Source: Desulfofundulus thermosubterraneus DSM 16057 (GTDB lineage: Bacteria; Bacillota; Desulfotomaculia; Desulfotomaculales; Desulfovirgulaceae). Taken from it: DNA of 64,000 bases. The position numbers and the translations under genes are program-made. Positions 27,708 to 36,371 of this stretch are shown in pieces (position 1 is the first letter of the stretch; each line of letters opens with the position of its first letter). The notes beneath the pieces are model-generated. The model saw only the letters and a list, made by a program, of their open reading frames with translations. It was not told the origin of the DNA and made no database searches. The stretch spans positions 62,001 through 126,000 of the forward strand of contig NZ_FQZM01000003.1 of the NCBI RefSeq assembly GCF_900142025.1. Reading direction: 5' to 3'.

Positions 27708-27871
27708 ACTGTAGCAAAACCAGCAACGAAACGGGCGGCGGTCGTCCCTTAAGGAGCGACCCAGCACTCACCATAACAAAGTCCTCGTTAGAATAGCTAT
27801 TAAGACCAAGGTACTCAAAAGAAGTACCCTACCAGTGAGTGCTGGGCCGTCCCGGTTAGTTATGCGACAGT
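27708..27871. repeat. Inverted-repeat element, copy A
   Basis: The outer ends ACTGTAGCAAAAC (27708-27720) and GTTATGCGACAGT (27859-27871) are imperfect inverted repeats. Inside, CCCAGCACTCAC (27760-27771) pairs perfectly with GTGAGTGCTGGG (27835-27846). No coding capacity is seen. Related elements occur at 33807, 48091 and, in short form, 62730. The layout resembles a MITE or REP-like element. Confidence 0.75.
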
Positions 27872-27907
27872 GTCCATTTACCGCGAGGATTGATTATGTA
27901 CGTTTTT

Positions 27908-28954
27908 TTATTCAGCGCTAGGTTGAGCGGGCCCGGCTTCCATCAGTTTCCGCACCTCTTCCCCCAGCACCCCGGCAAATAAGCGGGCCGCAGCCAGTGC
28001 CTCGTCGGTGGTGTTATTGGTGCTTCCAATCTCCACCAACAGCGCCCGGGGATGGAGAAACTGGTTGTAACGGCCTTCCTTAACCCGTACCCCCCGACAT
28101 AAACCGGGGTATTTTTTGTCCAGGGCTGCGGCCAGCTGCCTGGCAAACTGCTCATTCTGCCGCCAGGTGGGGAAGGGCGCCCTGGCGTCCGAACCGACGA
28201 CAAAGAGGATGGGGGCTACCTCCATATCCTTCACCTTTACCAAACAGTCCCGGCGGGGTTTTCCGGCATCCCGGTGGACATCCAGGAGCACTTTCAGCTG
28301 TGGCTCTTCCTTCAACAATTCCCGCACCGTTTTTTCGGATTCCATATATGATGAATTGTATTGCCGGTCATGGATTTTTTTAATGTGCAGGGTGGAAATT
28401 CCATATTTGGACTCCAGTTCCTGGCGTATAATCTCCCCAACCTTAACCACACCCCCTTCTTTACCCTCCAATCTGGCCACACCATCCGTAAGCGTGTAGG
28501 TTTCCCCGGTGTGGGTGTGGTAAATGGCCACCAGGTACTCCCCGGAGGTTTTTCGGGTCATACCCGCGTGCTCCTCAGAGGCAGGTTCTACCGGATTGAC
28601 CTCCACTTTTCGCTTTACCGGTACATAAGCCAGCAGGGGGAGCTGGGAACGAAGCAATGCCCGGGGGTATTTGTCGGGCAGGGCAAAAGAGCCAACCAAC
28701 CCGGGCCACAAACTAAATAACGAGTCTGCAAAATCACCCTCATGTTGTACACCGGCGGCGTGATGGGGCATGACGGCCTCCAGGAACAGCCGCGGGTCCC
28801 TGTTTAAAAGGACCTGTCCTCCCCAGCGCAAAAACAAAACCCCTGTTCCAACCACCAAGGTAAGAAGCGAAAAAATAATCCCGGCAACCACCAGGAAACC
28901 GTAGAGTCTATTCCATAGCCAGCGGAGGCGGTAGCGGTAAAGAGTATGGTACAC
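27908..28954 (-). CDS. spoIIP: Stage II sporulation protein P
   Basis: 348 residues. An N-terminal membrane anchor lies near residues 18-42. The amidase/endopeptidase domain contains AIYHTHTGETY with metal-binding His residues, DVHRDAG, and VEIGSTNNT near the C terminus. SpoIIP degrades peptidoglycan during engulfment of the forespore, with SpoIID and SpoIIM. The GTG start at 28954 has a GGGGA site upstream. This gene is strong evidence that the organism forms endospores. Confidence 0.94.
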   Translation of the reverse strand: MYHTLYRYRLRWLWNRLYGFLVVAGIIFSLLTLVVGTGVLFLRWGGQVLLNRDPRLFLEAVMPHHAAGVQHEGDFADSLFSLWPGLVGSFALPDKYPRALLRSQLPLLAYVPVKRKVEVNPVEPASEEHAGMTRKTSGEYLVAIYHTHTGETYTLTDGVARLEGKEGGVVKVGEIIRQELESKYGISTLHIKKIHDRQYNSSYMESEKTVRELLKEEPQLKVLLDVHRDAGKPRRDCLVKVKDMEVAPILFVVGSDARAPFPTWRQNEQFARQLAAALDKKYPGLCRGVRVKEGRYNQFLHPRALLVEIGSTNNTTDEALAAARLFAGVLGEEVRKLMEAGPAQPSAE

Positions 28955-29047
28955 AAAAAATCCCCTCCCGGATTGCCTGTACCATTCTATTCCCGGAAGG
29001 AGATCTTTATGAAGCCAACCTGCCTGCAGGCTAAAGTGGCTTGACTG

Positions 29048-29389
29048 CTAGCGCAACACCGTAGGCACTACAGCATCTATAAGTCCGATAATGAAGGCAG
29101 CGATCAGCGCGCCCAGCAAATTAACACTGAGCAGGTTGGGAATGATAAACTGGGCCACGTAGATTACCACTGCGGCGGTTATAAAACCTACTATCCCCCT
29201 GCTGTGGGGCGAAATCCGGTCACCCAGCAGGGCTTCCACAATATAACCCAGCACGGCAATAACCACCGCGGCAATCAGTGCCCCTACGAACCCCCCGCGT
29301 ACCACAAAGCCCGGGGAGAGCCAGCTCACCACAATGAGCACCAGCGCGGAAACGATAAACCTTACAATCACTCCCATCCACTGCGTCAT
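29048..29389 (-). CDS. Phage-holin-family (Mycobact_4TM-like) membrane protein
   Basis: 113 residues, nearly all hydrophobic, forming four membrane helices. The composition and sequence (LGYIVEALLGDRISPHSRGIVGFITAAVVIYVAQ) fit the phage holin family 4 group, which is common in chromosomes with no phage nearby. ATG at 29389 has an AGGAGGAGGTGA site. Its function is unknown. It sits between spoIIP and rpsT, where gpr is often found in Bacillus, so a sporulation link is possible but unproven. Confidence 0.7.
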   Translation of the reverse strand: MTQWMGVIVRFIVSALVLIVVSWLSPGFVVRGGFVGALIAAVVIAVLGYIVEALLGDRISPHSRGIVGFITAAVVIYVAQFIIPNLLSVNLLGALIAAFIIGLIDAVVPTVLR

Positions 29390-29514
29390 GGCAATCACCT
29401 CCTCCTTTTTGCTACGAGCATAGCTTTGACAAAAAAACGGCTGGCTATACCGGTTGCCCTTGCAATTTTTTTTGGCCCGTGGTAAAATGAGGGCTGTTGG
29501 GAGGTGACTGAACG

Positions 29515-29784
29515 GTGCCCAATACCAAGTCCGCCATAAAAAGAGTTAAGGTTACCCGCAAACGCACCCTACGCAATAAGCAGCTGAAGTCTGCCCTGCG
29601 CACTGCCATTAAGAAGTTTGAGCGGGCTCTATCAGCCGGTGTCAACGTGGAGGAAACGAGGGAACTCTTGCGCCGGGCGCTGAGGGCCATTGATAAGGCG
29701 GTAACGAAGGGTATCATCCACAAAAATACTGCTGCCCGTAAAAAATCCCGCCTGACCAGACGGTTCAACCGCCAGGCAAGCTAG
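29515..29784 (+). CDS. rpsT: Ribosomal protein S20
   Basis: 89 residues. The very basic N terminus PNTKSAIKRVKVTRKRTLRNK and the end of the second half IHKNTAARKKSRLTRRFN are diagnostic. The GTG start has a GGGAGGTGA site. S20 binds 16S rRNA early in 30S assembly. It is transcribed away from the spoIIP side, next to holA, which is a conserved Firmicute neighbourhood. Confidence 0.96.
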   Translation: MPNTKSAIKRVKVTRKRTLRNKQLKSALRTAIKKFERALSAGVNVEETRELLRRALRAIDKAVTKGIIHKNTAARKKSRLTRRFNRQAS

Positions 29785-29823
29785 CCCGCACACTCCTCCC
29801 GGAACAAAAATGATGAACTCGGC

Positions 29824-29857
29824 AAAAAAACCACCCGGTAGTAGAGGTGGTTTTTTT
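29824..29857. terminator. Bidirectional terminator between rpsT and holA
   Basis: AAAAAAACCACC and GGTGGTTTTTTT form a strong stem with A and T runs on both sides. It can end rpsT on the plus strand and holA on the minus strand. Confidence 0.85.
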
Positions 29858-29867
29858 AGTACCATAT

Positions 29868-30926
29868 TTACGCCACGGTTTCCCGTTCCATCTCCAGCAG
29901 AAGCATTTCAATACCCGGGTAAAATTCCAGCCTGCCCCTCTTTACCGCCCGGTCTAAATCCAAAAGTTTTTGCAAAGCCATGATTACCTGTTCCCGGGTG
30001 AAATTTCCCGACTGGGCCAAAAGCTTTTGAGCAACAAAGGGATGCACCCCCAGCTTTGCCGCCGCCTCACCCGGGGACCGTTTTCCGGCACTTAATTCCA
30101 TGGCCCGCAAGATTAGCCGAAACTGCCGGGCTATCATGGCCAGTATCGCCGGGCCTGTCTGACCCTGCCGCATCAACCCCCGGATGCCCTCCAGCGCCGC
30201 TCCGATCCGTCTTTCCCCGATGGCATCAACGACGCTAAAAATATTTTCCTCCAGGGCCGGCACGGTTAGACGATAAATGTCTTCCTCCAGAATGGTTTTC
30301 CTGGAACCGGTGTAAGAAATTAACTTGGCCATCTCCTGGCTCAAAACAAACAGGCTGGGGCCTACCCGCCTTACCAGCAGCCCGGCCGCGTCCGGGGTAA
30401 TGGTCTTGTGGGCCAGGCGCGCCTGTTTTTCCAGCCAGCGCACCAGGTCCCGGCTTTTTAAGTAGGTAAATTCCACTACCCGCCCGGTTTCTTTAAGCGA
30501 CTTAAAAAGGCGTCCCCGCTGATCTACGGGATGGGTGGTGGTAAAGATCAGGCAGGTGGTAGGGGTAGGCTTTTGCATGTAGGCCAGCAAAGGGGGCTCC
30601 GTATCCCGGGAGGAAGCTCTGGTTCTCTTATTGCTGGATGGACCGGAAGAACCGGTAAAAAACGGGGCATGGCGGACCACGACCAGGCGCCAGCCGGCCA
30701 TAAAAGGGGGGGTTTGTGCCCGCACAACAATATCCCCTTCGGTAACCCCCTCCCCGTCCAGAATGTCAAGGTTGAACTCCCCTGCCGGGGGCACCAAAAG
30801 TTTTTCCCGGAACCTTTGGACGGCCTTTTCATGCAGAAACGACTCCTGGCCGTAAAAAAGATAAACCGGCGCAATATTACCTTTTTCCAGGTCATTAATT
30901 AAATCAAGATAGTACTTCAAGCCCAC
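29868..30926 (-). CDS. holA: DNA polymerase III subunit delta
   Basis: 352 residues. The opening KGNIAPVYLFYGQESFLHEKAV matches HolA with its degenerate P-loop region, and the AAA+ fold and collar domain follow (ALQKLLDLDRAVKRGR). It loads the beta clamp as part of the clamp-loader complex. A GTG at 30926 or a TTG at 30920 could be the start; both follow a G-rich site. It converges on rpsT across a shared terminator. Confidence 0.92.
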   Translation of the reverse strand: MGLKYYLDLINDLEKGNIAPVYLFYGQESFLHEKAVQRFREKLLVPPAGEFNLDILDGEGVTEGDIVVRAQTPPFMAGWRLVVVRHAPFFTGSSGPSSNKRTRASSRDTEPPLLAYMQKPTPTTCLIFTTTHPVDQRGRLFKSLKETGRVVEFTYLKSRDLVRWLEKQARLAHKTITPDAAGLLVRRVGPSLFVLSQEMAKLISYTGSRKTILEEDIYRLTVPALEENIFSVVDAIGERRIGAALEGIRGLMRQGQTGPAILAMIARQFRLILRAMELSAGKRSPGEAAAKLGVHPFVAQKLLAQSGNFTREQVIMALQKLLDLDRAVKRGRLEFYPGIEMLLLEMERETVA

Positions 30927-30952
30927 CCCCCCTTGATTGTAAAATTCGTAAT

Positions 30953-31255
30953 TTACTTCAGCTTTTCCTCCACCGCCGACACTTTGCCGGCCATGGTCAA
31001 TTCCTTATCCCGCCGGTCGTCAATGCGAATGGTGGTCACCACCCGGGCAATCCCCTGGTTGAAGGGCACTTCGTGCATCCGGCGGACCACTGCAAGAATG
31101 AAATCCAGATCCCCTTCGATGATGGTCCCCATGGGGGTCAGCTGATAACGAATATTCTTTTCGCCCTGCAGGACATCCACACACCGGGCTACATAGGCAC
31201 TCAAACTGGTGCCGGCGGTGCCGATGGGCACGATGCTTACTTCCACCACGGCCAT
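30953..31255 (-). CDS. MTH1187-family thiamine-binding protein
   Basis: About 100 residues of the MTH1187/YkoF-like (DUF77) ferredoxin-like fold. [28 protein letters not shown] and [26 protein letters not shown] are characteristic. Members bind thiamine or its pyrimidine moiety and are thought to act in thiamine salvage. ATG at 31255 is preferred, with an AGGGTGA site. It is the last gene of a minus-strand run after mobB. Confidence 0.85.
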   Translation of the reverse strand: MAVVEVSIVPIGTAGTSLSAYVARCVDVLQGEKNIRYQLTPMGTIIEGDLDFILAVVRRMHEVPFNQGIARVVTTIRIDDRRDKELTMAGKVSAVEEKLK

Positions 31256-31276
31256 TATCATCACCCTATCTCAAGG

Positions 31277-31780
31277 TTAATCCAAACCCAGGAAATTAAC
31301 AATGAGATCTGCCACCGCTCCTACTTCATCGCTACCAAAACAGGGAAGCTCTGCATGGTGAGCACCGTCACCTACCAGGGCAACCAGCCGGTCCTTTCTC
31401 CCCACCGGGGCGGTGCATCCCCCGGGCGGGCAGATCTCGATCTGGGGCCAATCCGCCTTTTTGTAACCTTCCGCCAAGACGATGTCCACCGGGCCAAGCA
31501 AAGGAACGATTTGCTCCGGGGACAACTCTTCATCCACCTGGCGAATGACGGCAATTTTACGGGGAGCGGAAATACATACCGCCCGGGCACCGGCCCGGGC
31601 ATGACGCCAGGTATCCTTACCCGGCTTATCTATTTCAAAGTCGCCATGGTGGTGCTTGATGGTTCCTACGCGGTAGCCGCGCCGTTCAAATTCCGCAATC
31701 AGCTTCTCCAGAAAAGTGGTCTTGCCTGCGTTGGAAGTTCCTACGATGCATATTCCAGGAGGGCCGGACATGTTCTTCAT
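31277..31780 (-). CDS. mobB: Molybdopterin-guanine dinucleotide biosynthesis protein MobB
   Basis: 167 residues. The P-loop VGTSNAGKTTFLEKL lies near residue 14, followed by GTIKHHHGDFEIDKPGKDTWRHARAGA, the MobB signature. This GTPase helps MobA attach GMP to molybdopterin. Its ATG overlaps the stop of the MOSC gene (ATGA), so translation is coupled. The window contains no mobA. Confidence 0.94.
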   Translation of the reverse strand: MKNMSGPPGICIVGTSNAGKTTFLEKLIAEFERRGYRVGTIKHHHGDFEIDKPGKDTWRHARAGARAVCISAPRKIAVIRQVDEELSPEQIVPLLGPVDIVLAEGYKKADWPQIEICPPGGCTAPVGRKDRLVALVGDGAHHAELPCFGSDEVGAVADLIVNFLGLD

Positions 31781-32232
31781 CTTCCGGAACTACTCCCCGG
31801 TTCAAGGACTTCTATCCGGTCTCCCACCTTCACCGGCCCGCCGGTAAGAATACGCACAAAGATGCCCTCCCGGGGCATGATGCAGTCCCCGGTCAGCCTG
31901 CGAATCTCACAGGCAGAATGGCATTCCTTGCCGATCTGGGTCACTTCCCCAATGGCTTCAGGGCCGATGGCCAGCCGGGTACCCACGGGCAGGCCGGCCA
32001 GATTTATCCCTTCAGTGGTAATGTTTTCGGCAAAATCACCAGGATTGACGTCCAAACCCAGTTCACGCATTTTTTGAATGCTTTCCATGGCCAAAAGGCT
32101 GACCTGGCGGTGCCAGGGCCCGGCGTGGGCATCCCCTTTCAGACCGTGATTGGCCACCAGCATACCGGTACCAATGTTCTTCTTGCGCGTGCCCTTTTCC
32201 GGACTTGCACACACTGCTACAATTACTCCCAT
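31777..32232 (-). CDS. MOSC-domain protein
   Basis: About 151 residues forming a single MOSC beta-barrel. [22 protein letters not shown] and the cysteine in [30 protein letters not shown] fit the family seen next to moa genes in Clostridia. MOSC domains carry or transfer sulfur for molybdenum enzymes. ATG at 32232 has a GGGAGGGAG site, and it overlaps the moaC stop by ten bases. Confidence 0.88.
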   Translation of the reverse strand: MGVIVAVCASPEKGTRKKNIGTGMLVANHGLKGDAHAGPWHRQVSLLAMESIQKMRELGLDVNPGDFAENITTEGINLAGLPVGTRLAIGPEAIGEVTQIGKECHSACEIRRLTGDCIMPREGIFVRILTGGPVKVGDRIEVLEPGSSSGR

Positions 32233-32717
32233 TCTTCTTCTCCCTCCCGCCGGAATTCCCCACTTTTGCCGCCGCTTTTGCTCACCAGCCGGATATTCTC
32301 GATTACCATGCCCCGGTCCACAGCCTTGCACATGTCATAGATAGTCAGAGCGGCCACACTTGTGGCCGTAAGGGCCTCCATTTCCACCCCGGTCTTGCCG
32401 GTGGTCCGTACCCGGGCCTGGATTTCCACCCTGTCCGGAGGCTGCAGGCGAAAGTCCACAGCCACACTGGTTAAAGGAATGGGATGGGCCAGGGGAATGA
32501 GCTCCTGCGTTTTTTTGGCGGCCATGATTCCGGCCAGGCGGGCCACCCCCAGCACATCTCCCTTGGTTGCTGTACCGCCAGCAATGATGTTTAAGGTCTC
32601 CGGACGCATGAGCACTTCTCCCCGGGCCACAGCCTCCCGGACGGTATCCCCTTTCCCGCTTATATCCACCATGTGAGCCCGGCCCCGGGAGTCAAAATGA
32701 TTTAAAGTGATATCCAT
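32223..32717 (-). CDS. moaC: Cyclic pyranopterin monophosphate synthase MoaC
   Basis: About 164 residues. Motifs include [39 protein letters not shown] and [25 protein letters not shown] with [20 protein letters not shown]. MoaC acts with MoaA to make cPMP from GTP. The ATG at 32717 gives the family start. It follows moaA by about 18 bases. Confidence 0.95.
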   Translation of the reverse strand: MDITLNHFDSRGRAHMVDISGKGDTVREAVARGEVLMRPETLNIIAGGTATKGDVLGVARLAGIMAAKKTQELIPLAHPIPLTSVAVDFRLQPPDRVEIQARVRTTGKTGVEMEALTATSVAALTIYDMCKAVDRGMVIENIRLVSKSGGKSGEFRREGEEEWE

Positions 32718-32735
32718 AATATTAATCACCAGCTC

Positions 32736-33716
32736 CTAGCCGCCAATTTGAGACATGTTTTTCCGGGAGCAGGACTGCCCCTCATTTAAATGGTGACGGC
32801 CGGGCTTGTCCCAAACAGCCCGGGCCACCAGCTCAGCCAGTTCATCCAGGGTGGCACCCCGGCGCAACGGCCCTTTGAGATCAATTTCGTATTCATGAAA
32901 AAGACAGGGCCTCAAGGCACCGGTAGCGGTCAGGCGCAGGCGGTTGCACCGTCCGCAAAAATGATCGCTCACTGCGCTGATAAACCCAATGGTCCCCGCC
33001 GCCCCCGCCAGGCGGTAGTAGCGTGCCGGCCCGCTACCCGTCAGCTTGCGCACTTCCTGCAACTGGCCCAGTTCCTCCTCAATCCGGCTCCTGATTTCCG
33101 CGGTGGGAATATAGCCTTCCCTGGAAACGCCGGCAGATGTTCCAAAGGGCATCAATTCAATGAAACGCACGTGCAGGGGCCGGTCCAGCGAAAGGCGGGC
33201 CAGATCGCAAATTTCATCATCATTAAAACCGCGTACGACCACGGCATTCAGCTTGACCGGATGAAGGCCCAGCTCTAAAGACCTCTCTATTCCCTGCCAC
33301 ACCGCTTCCAGACGGCCTCCCCGGGTAATATAACTGTAGCGTTCGGGTTTTAATGTATCCAGGCTGATGTTTACCCGGCGAAGGCCAGCGGCTTTTAACT
33401 GGTCGCCCCTGGCGGCCAGCAGGATGCCGTTGGTGGTAAGGGCCAGGTCGTCAATTTCCGGTATGGCAGCCAGTGCCCGCACGAGATCGGTTATCCCGCG
33501 GCGTACCAAGGGCTCTCCTCCGGTAAGGCGCACTTTTTTCACTCCCACCCTGGTCGATGCCTCGACCACCCGGACAATTTCCTCCAGGGTAAGGATTTCC
33601 TTCCGGGGCACGACGGATACACCCTGAGGGGGCATGCAGTAATGGCAGCGTAAATTACAGCGGTCGGTGACTGAAACCCGCAGGTAGTTTATCTCCCTTT
33701 GGTAACGATCTTCCAC
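32736..33716 (-). CDS. moaA: GTP 3',8-cyclase MoaA
   Basis: About 326 residues. The radical-SAM cluster CNLRCHYCMP lies near the N terminus. The second 4Fe-4S site uses the C-terminal cysteines in CGRCNRLRLTATGALRPC. The conserved GG tail (MSQIGG) needed for activity is present. GTG at 33716 follows a GGAGGAAGGTG site and gives the normal start VEDRYQREINYLRVSVTDRC. The frame stays open to 33839, but that extension enters a repeat element and is not family sequence. Confidence 0.94.
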   Translation of the reverse strand: MEDRYQREINYLRVSVTDRCNLRCHYCMPPQGVSVVPRKEILTLEEIVRVVEASTRVGVKKVRLTGGEPLVRRGITDLVRALAAIPEIDDLALTTNGILLAARGDQLKAAGLRRVNISLDTLKPERYSYITRGGRLEAVWQGIERSLELGLHPVKLNAVVVRGFNDDEICDLARLSLDRPLHVRFIELMPFGTSAGVSREGYIPTAEIRSRIEEELGQLQEVRKLTGSGPARYYRLAGAAGTIGFISAVSDHFCGRCNRLRLTATGALRPCLFHEYEIDLKGPLRRGATLDELAELVARAVWDKPGRHHLNEGQSCSRKNMSQIGG

Positions 33717-33806
33717 AAAATGTGCACCTTCCTCCGGTGTTAGGCTGCTCAAGATAATATTCTCGACAAAACCGTACTTTCCTGCCGGCATCTCCGCAAA
33801 ATAGAT

Positions 33807-33961
33807 ACTGTCGCATAACCACCCGGGGCGGCCCGGCACTCACCGAAACATAACTCCGCCCCTGGTATTTCAGGTTTAATTGATACCTCCGGTTTTAGAA
33901 AACCTGGTAGACCAGTGAGTGCTGGGTCCCCGCTCACTCCAGTGCTTCGCGCTGAAGCACT
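33807..33961. repeat. Inverted-repeat element, copy B
   Basis: ACTGTCGCATAACC at 33807-33820 matches the end of copy A. CCCGGCACTCAC (33832-33843) pairs, with one mismatch, with GTGAGTGCTGGG (33915-33926). A further hairpin, AGTGCTTC and GAAGCACT (33941-33961), is shared in altered form with copy C. It lies between moaA and the proline-type operon, in a non-coding stretch of about 430 bases. Confidence 0.75.
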
Positions 33962-34068
33962 TTGGACTCTGTTCAAATTCTGTTTAATTGTCCAAACATC
34001 TCGTCCAATTTATTATACAACACAATCTTCCTCAGCGGCCAAATGGGGCGGTAGAAACGGCCTTTTCC

Positions 34069-34083
34069 TGGTATTCTTTTTGC
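34069..34083 (+). promoter_or_regulatory. Candidate sigma-54 (-24/-12) promoter
   Basis: TGG at 34069-34071 and TTTTTGC at 34077-34083 place GG and GC exactly ten bases apart, fitting the consensus TGGCAC-N5-TTGC reasonably. It is about 65 bases before the first gene of the oxidoreductase operon, which ends with a sigma-54 activator gene. This supports sigma-54 control; the site was found by eye. Confidence 0.55.
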
Positions 34084-34147
34084 GTATGGCATTTGTATCG
34101 TAGCAAATCGTCATGTTATCTTCGCAAGTTGAAATGGAGGTGTGACC

Positions 34148-34465
34148 ATGCGCATAGAGCAGCACCCCGTTCTGGAATTCAGGCGAGGAAAAAAAATAAA
34201 GTTCACTTTTGACGGTAAAGAGTATGAAGGCTACGAAGGGGAAACCATTGCCGCGGCCCTGCACGCCGCCGGCATCCGGGTCATGCGGGAAAGCCCGGTG
34301 CTCCACCGTCCCCGGGGCCTTTTCTGTGCCATTGGCAACTGTTCCTCCTGTCTCATGACTGTAAACGGGGAACCCAACGTGCGAATTTGTGTGGAAAAAC
34401 TGCGCCCGGGCATGGTGGTGGAAAGCCAGAAAGGAAAGGGAGTCATTTATGCAGCAGGAAATTAG
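34148..34465 (+). CDS. 2Fe-2S subunit of a proline-dehydrogenase-like complex
   Basis: 105 residues with a plant-type 2Fe-2S fold. RPRGLFCAIGNCSSCLMTV carries CxxxxCxxC, and the fourth cysteine is in VRICVEKL. This is the small subunit type seen in HcnA, in sarcosine-oxidase-alpha N termini and in dye-linked proline dehydrogenases. ATG at 34148 has a GGAGG site seven bases upstream. It overlaps the next gene by 17 bases. It probably passes electrons from the flavin subunits. Confidence 0.82.
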   Translation: MRIEQHPVLEFRRGKKIKFTFDGKEYEGYEGETIAAALHAAGIRVMRESPVLHRPRGLFCAIGNCSSCLMTVNGEPNVRICVEKLRPGMVVESQKGKGVIYAAGN

Positions 34466-35540
34466 CTTTGTAGAAATCGCGGTCATTGGCGGCGGTCCGG
34501 CCGGACTTTGTGCCGCCCTGGAAGCAGCAAACGCCGGTGCCCGGGTGGTCCTTTTGGACCGCCAGGACCGGCTTGGAGGCCAGCTAGTCAAGCAAACCCA
34601 CCGTTTTTTCGGTTCCCGCAGCCACAGGGCTTCCGAACGGGGGATCAATATCGCGGCCGAACTCACCGGACAGGTGATATCCCATCCTCTAATCGAAGCC
34701 CTGACCGGTGCCACCGTCTTTGGTTTCTACGAAGACGGCGTGCTGGGGGTAGAACAGGAGGGGAAAGTCTTTTACCTGAAGCCTTCCCGGGTAATAGTAG
34801 CTACCGGAGCGTCGGAAAAGACCCTTGCTTTCCCCAATAATGACCTGCCGGGTATTTACGGCGCCGGTGCGGTACAGACACTGGTCAATGTTTACGGTAT
34901 TTTACCTGGAAAGCGGGTCCTGATGGTGGGCGCCGGCAATATCGGGGTTATTGTCACCTACCAGCTGCTGCAGGCCGGCATGGACGTGGCCGCTATCGTG
35001 GAGGCCGCCCCGAGAATTGGCGCCTACTGGGTTCATGCAGCCAAAGTACGCCGGGCGGGAGTACCCATCCATACCAGCCATACCATCAAGCGGGCCTACG
35101 GTGGGCGGGAAGTGGAAGGGGCCGTGATCTGGCAGCTGGATGAACAGGGACAGCCCGTACCGGGGACGGAAAAGGACTTTGCCGTAGATACCATTTGTCT
35201 CTCCGTGGGCCTTTCACCCCTGGTGGAACTGCTGGCCCAGGCTGGATGCCGCCTGGCTTACGTACCCCAGCTGGGCGGGCACGTGCCTTTCCGTGATGCC
35301 AACCTCCAGACCACCGTACCGGGAGTCTACGTAGCCGGCGATGCAGCCGGGGTGGAAGAAGCTTCGGCAGCGATGATGGAAGGCGCCCTGGCCGGGCTGC
35401 ATGCCGCTTACAGTTTAGGCTACAGTCAGACCGGCTACGAGGCCCGGCGCGCGGAGTTGCAACACCAGCTGGACAGCCTGCGTTCTGGCCCGGTGGGCGA
35501 AAAGATCCGCACCGGGCTGACCAGGGTGCTGGTTGAATAA
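34449..35540 (+). CDS. FAD/NAD(P)-binding oxidoreductase subunit (alpha-type)
   Basis: 363 residues. An N-terminal FAD motif, VIGGGPAGLCAALEAANAG, is followed by a second nucleotide-binding motif, LMVGAGNIGVIVTYQLLQAG, and a late FAD motif, PGVYVAGDAAGVEE. This matches the HcnB / dye-linked proline dehydrogenase alpha / opine oxidase A group. ATG at 34449 has an AAAGGGAG site. No proline-oxidising (DadA) fold is present; that is supplied by the gene at 36358. Confidence 0.85.
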   Translation: MQQEISFVEIAVIGGGPAGLCAALEAANAGARVVLLDRQDRLGGQLVKQTHRFFGSRSHRASERGINIAAELTGQVISHPLIEALTGATVFGFYEDGVLGVEQEGKVFYLKPSRVIVATGASEKTLAFPNNDLPGIYGAGAVQTLVNVYGILPGKRVLMVGAGNIGVIVTYQLLQAGMDVAAIVEAAPRIGAYWVHAAKVRRAGVPIHTSHTIKRAYGGREVEGAVIWQLDEQGQPVPGTEKDFAVDTICLSVGLSPLVELLAQAGCRLAYVPQLGGHVPFRDANLQTTVPGVYVAGDAAGVEEASAAMMEGALAGLHAAYSLGYSQTGYEARRAELQHQLDSLRSGPVGEKIRTGLTRVLVE

Positions 35541-35559
35541 AGTGCGGGAGGTGAAGCTT

Positions 35560-36051
35560 ATGCTTGCTGTGGATGGCATCCCCACCCCGGAGGACCTGGC
35601 GGCAAAGATGCCCCCGCCGGAGCGGCTGGCCAGAGGGCCGGTGGTCATAGCGGAATGCTTTCAACCCATTCCCTGCGATCCCTGCAGCCACGCCTGTCCC
35701 CGCCAGGCCATCGGACCCTTTGAGGATATCAACGAAATACCGCAGGTGGACTACGAAAAATGCAACGGCTGCGGCCAGTGTATCACCCGCTGCCCGGGGC
35801 TGGCCCTTTTCGTCGTGGATCTCACTTATAGCGACGAAGAAGCCCTGATCAAGCTGCCCTACGAGTTCCTCCCCCTCCCCGCGGAAGGTCAGGAAGTAAC
35901 CGGGGTGAACCGGGCGGGGGAAAAAGTGTGCCGGGCACGGGTGATCAAAGTGGTGACAACGGAAAAGATGGATAAAACCGCGGTCGTCTGGCTTGCCGTA
36001 CCCAAGGAGCTGGCCATGGAAGTACGGCATTTTGTTATAACACATGTCTAA
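35560..36051 (+). CDS. 4Fe-4S ferredoxin-type subunit
   Basis: 163 residues. One clear cluster-binding set is [11 protein letters not shown], and a second, less canonical set is [11 protein letters not shown] in the first half; together they could bind two 4Fe-4S clusters. The C-terminal half is beta-rich and unassigned. ATG at 35560 has a GGGAGGTGA site five bases upstream. It lies between the flavoprotein and the BFD-like gene, so it is likely the electron-transfer subunit of the complex. Confidence 0.82.
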   Translation: MLAVDGIPTPEDLAAKMPPPERLARGPVVIAECFQPIPCDPCSHACPRQAIGPFEDINEIPQVDYEKCNGCGQCITRCPGLALFVVDLTYSDEEALIKLPYEFLPLPAEGQEVTGVNRAGEKVCRARVIKVVTTEKMDKTAVVWLAVPKELAMEVRHFVITHV

Positions 36052-36086
36052 AATGGGTGTTATTAAACGTTCCGGGAGTGAAAGCC

Positions 36087-36371
36087 ATGGATGATAAAAC
36101 CATTGTCTGCCGCTGCGAGGACGTAACCCTGGAAGAAGTTCGGGAGGCCATTGCCGGGGGGGCCCGCACCCTGGATGAAATCAAGCGGCTGAAACGGTGC
36201 GGCATGGGCCCATGCCAGGGGCGTACCTGCCGCCCCCTCATTGCCGGGGAAATTGCCCGCCTCACCGGACAGGACCAGGCCAACCTGGCCCTGCCTACCT
36301 TCCGGCCGCCTGCAATCCCCTTGAAACTGGGTACCCTGGCCCGGGGAGGTGCCAAAAATGAACAGGCATGA
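36087..36371 (+). CDS. BFD-like [2Fe-2S] protein
   Basis: 94 residues. The motif [17 protein letters not shown] and later [11 protein letters not shown] supply four cysteines in the bacterioferritin-associated-ferredoxin pattern. In related enzymes this domain is fused to the alpha subunit; here it is separate. ATG at 36087 has a GGGAGTGA site. Its end overlaps the DadA-like gene by 14 bases, which suggests a fixed stoichiometry. Confidence 0.83.
   Translation: MDDKTIVCRCEDVTLEEVREAIAGGARTLDEIKRLKRCGMGPCQGRTCRPLIAGEIARLTGQDQANLALPTFRPPAIPLKLGTLARGGAKNEQA

Noticed and set aside
27760-27846. GCACTC and GAGTGC arms of the repeat element as a second CIRCE
   Set aside because: CIRCE needs nine bases between TTAGCACTC and GAGTGCTAA. 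Here the arms are CCCAGCACTCAC and GTGAGTGCTGGG, 63 bases apart, and no heat-shock gene follows.
33717-33839. N-terminal extension of moaA
   Set aside because: The extra 41 codons enter repeat copy B and do not match MoaA; the GTG at 33716 has a good ribosome-binding site.
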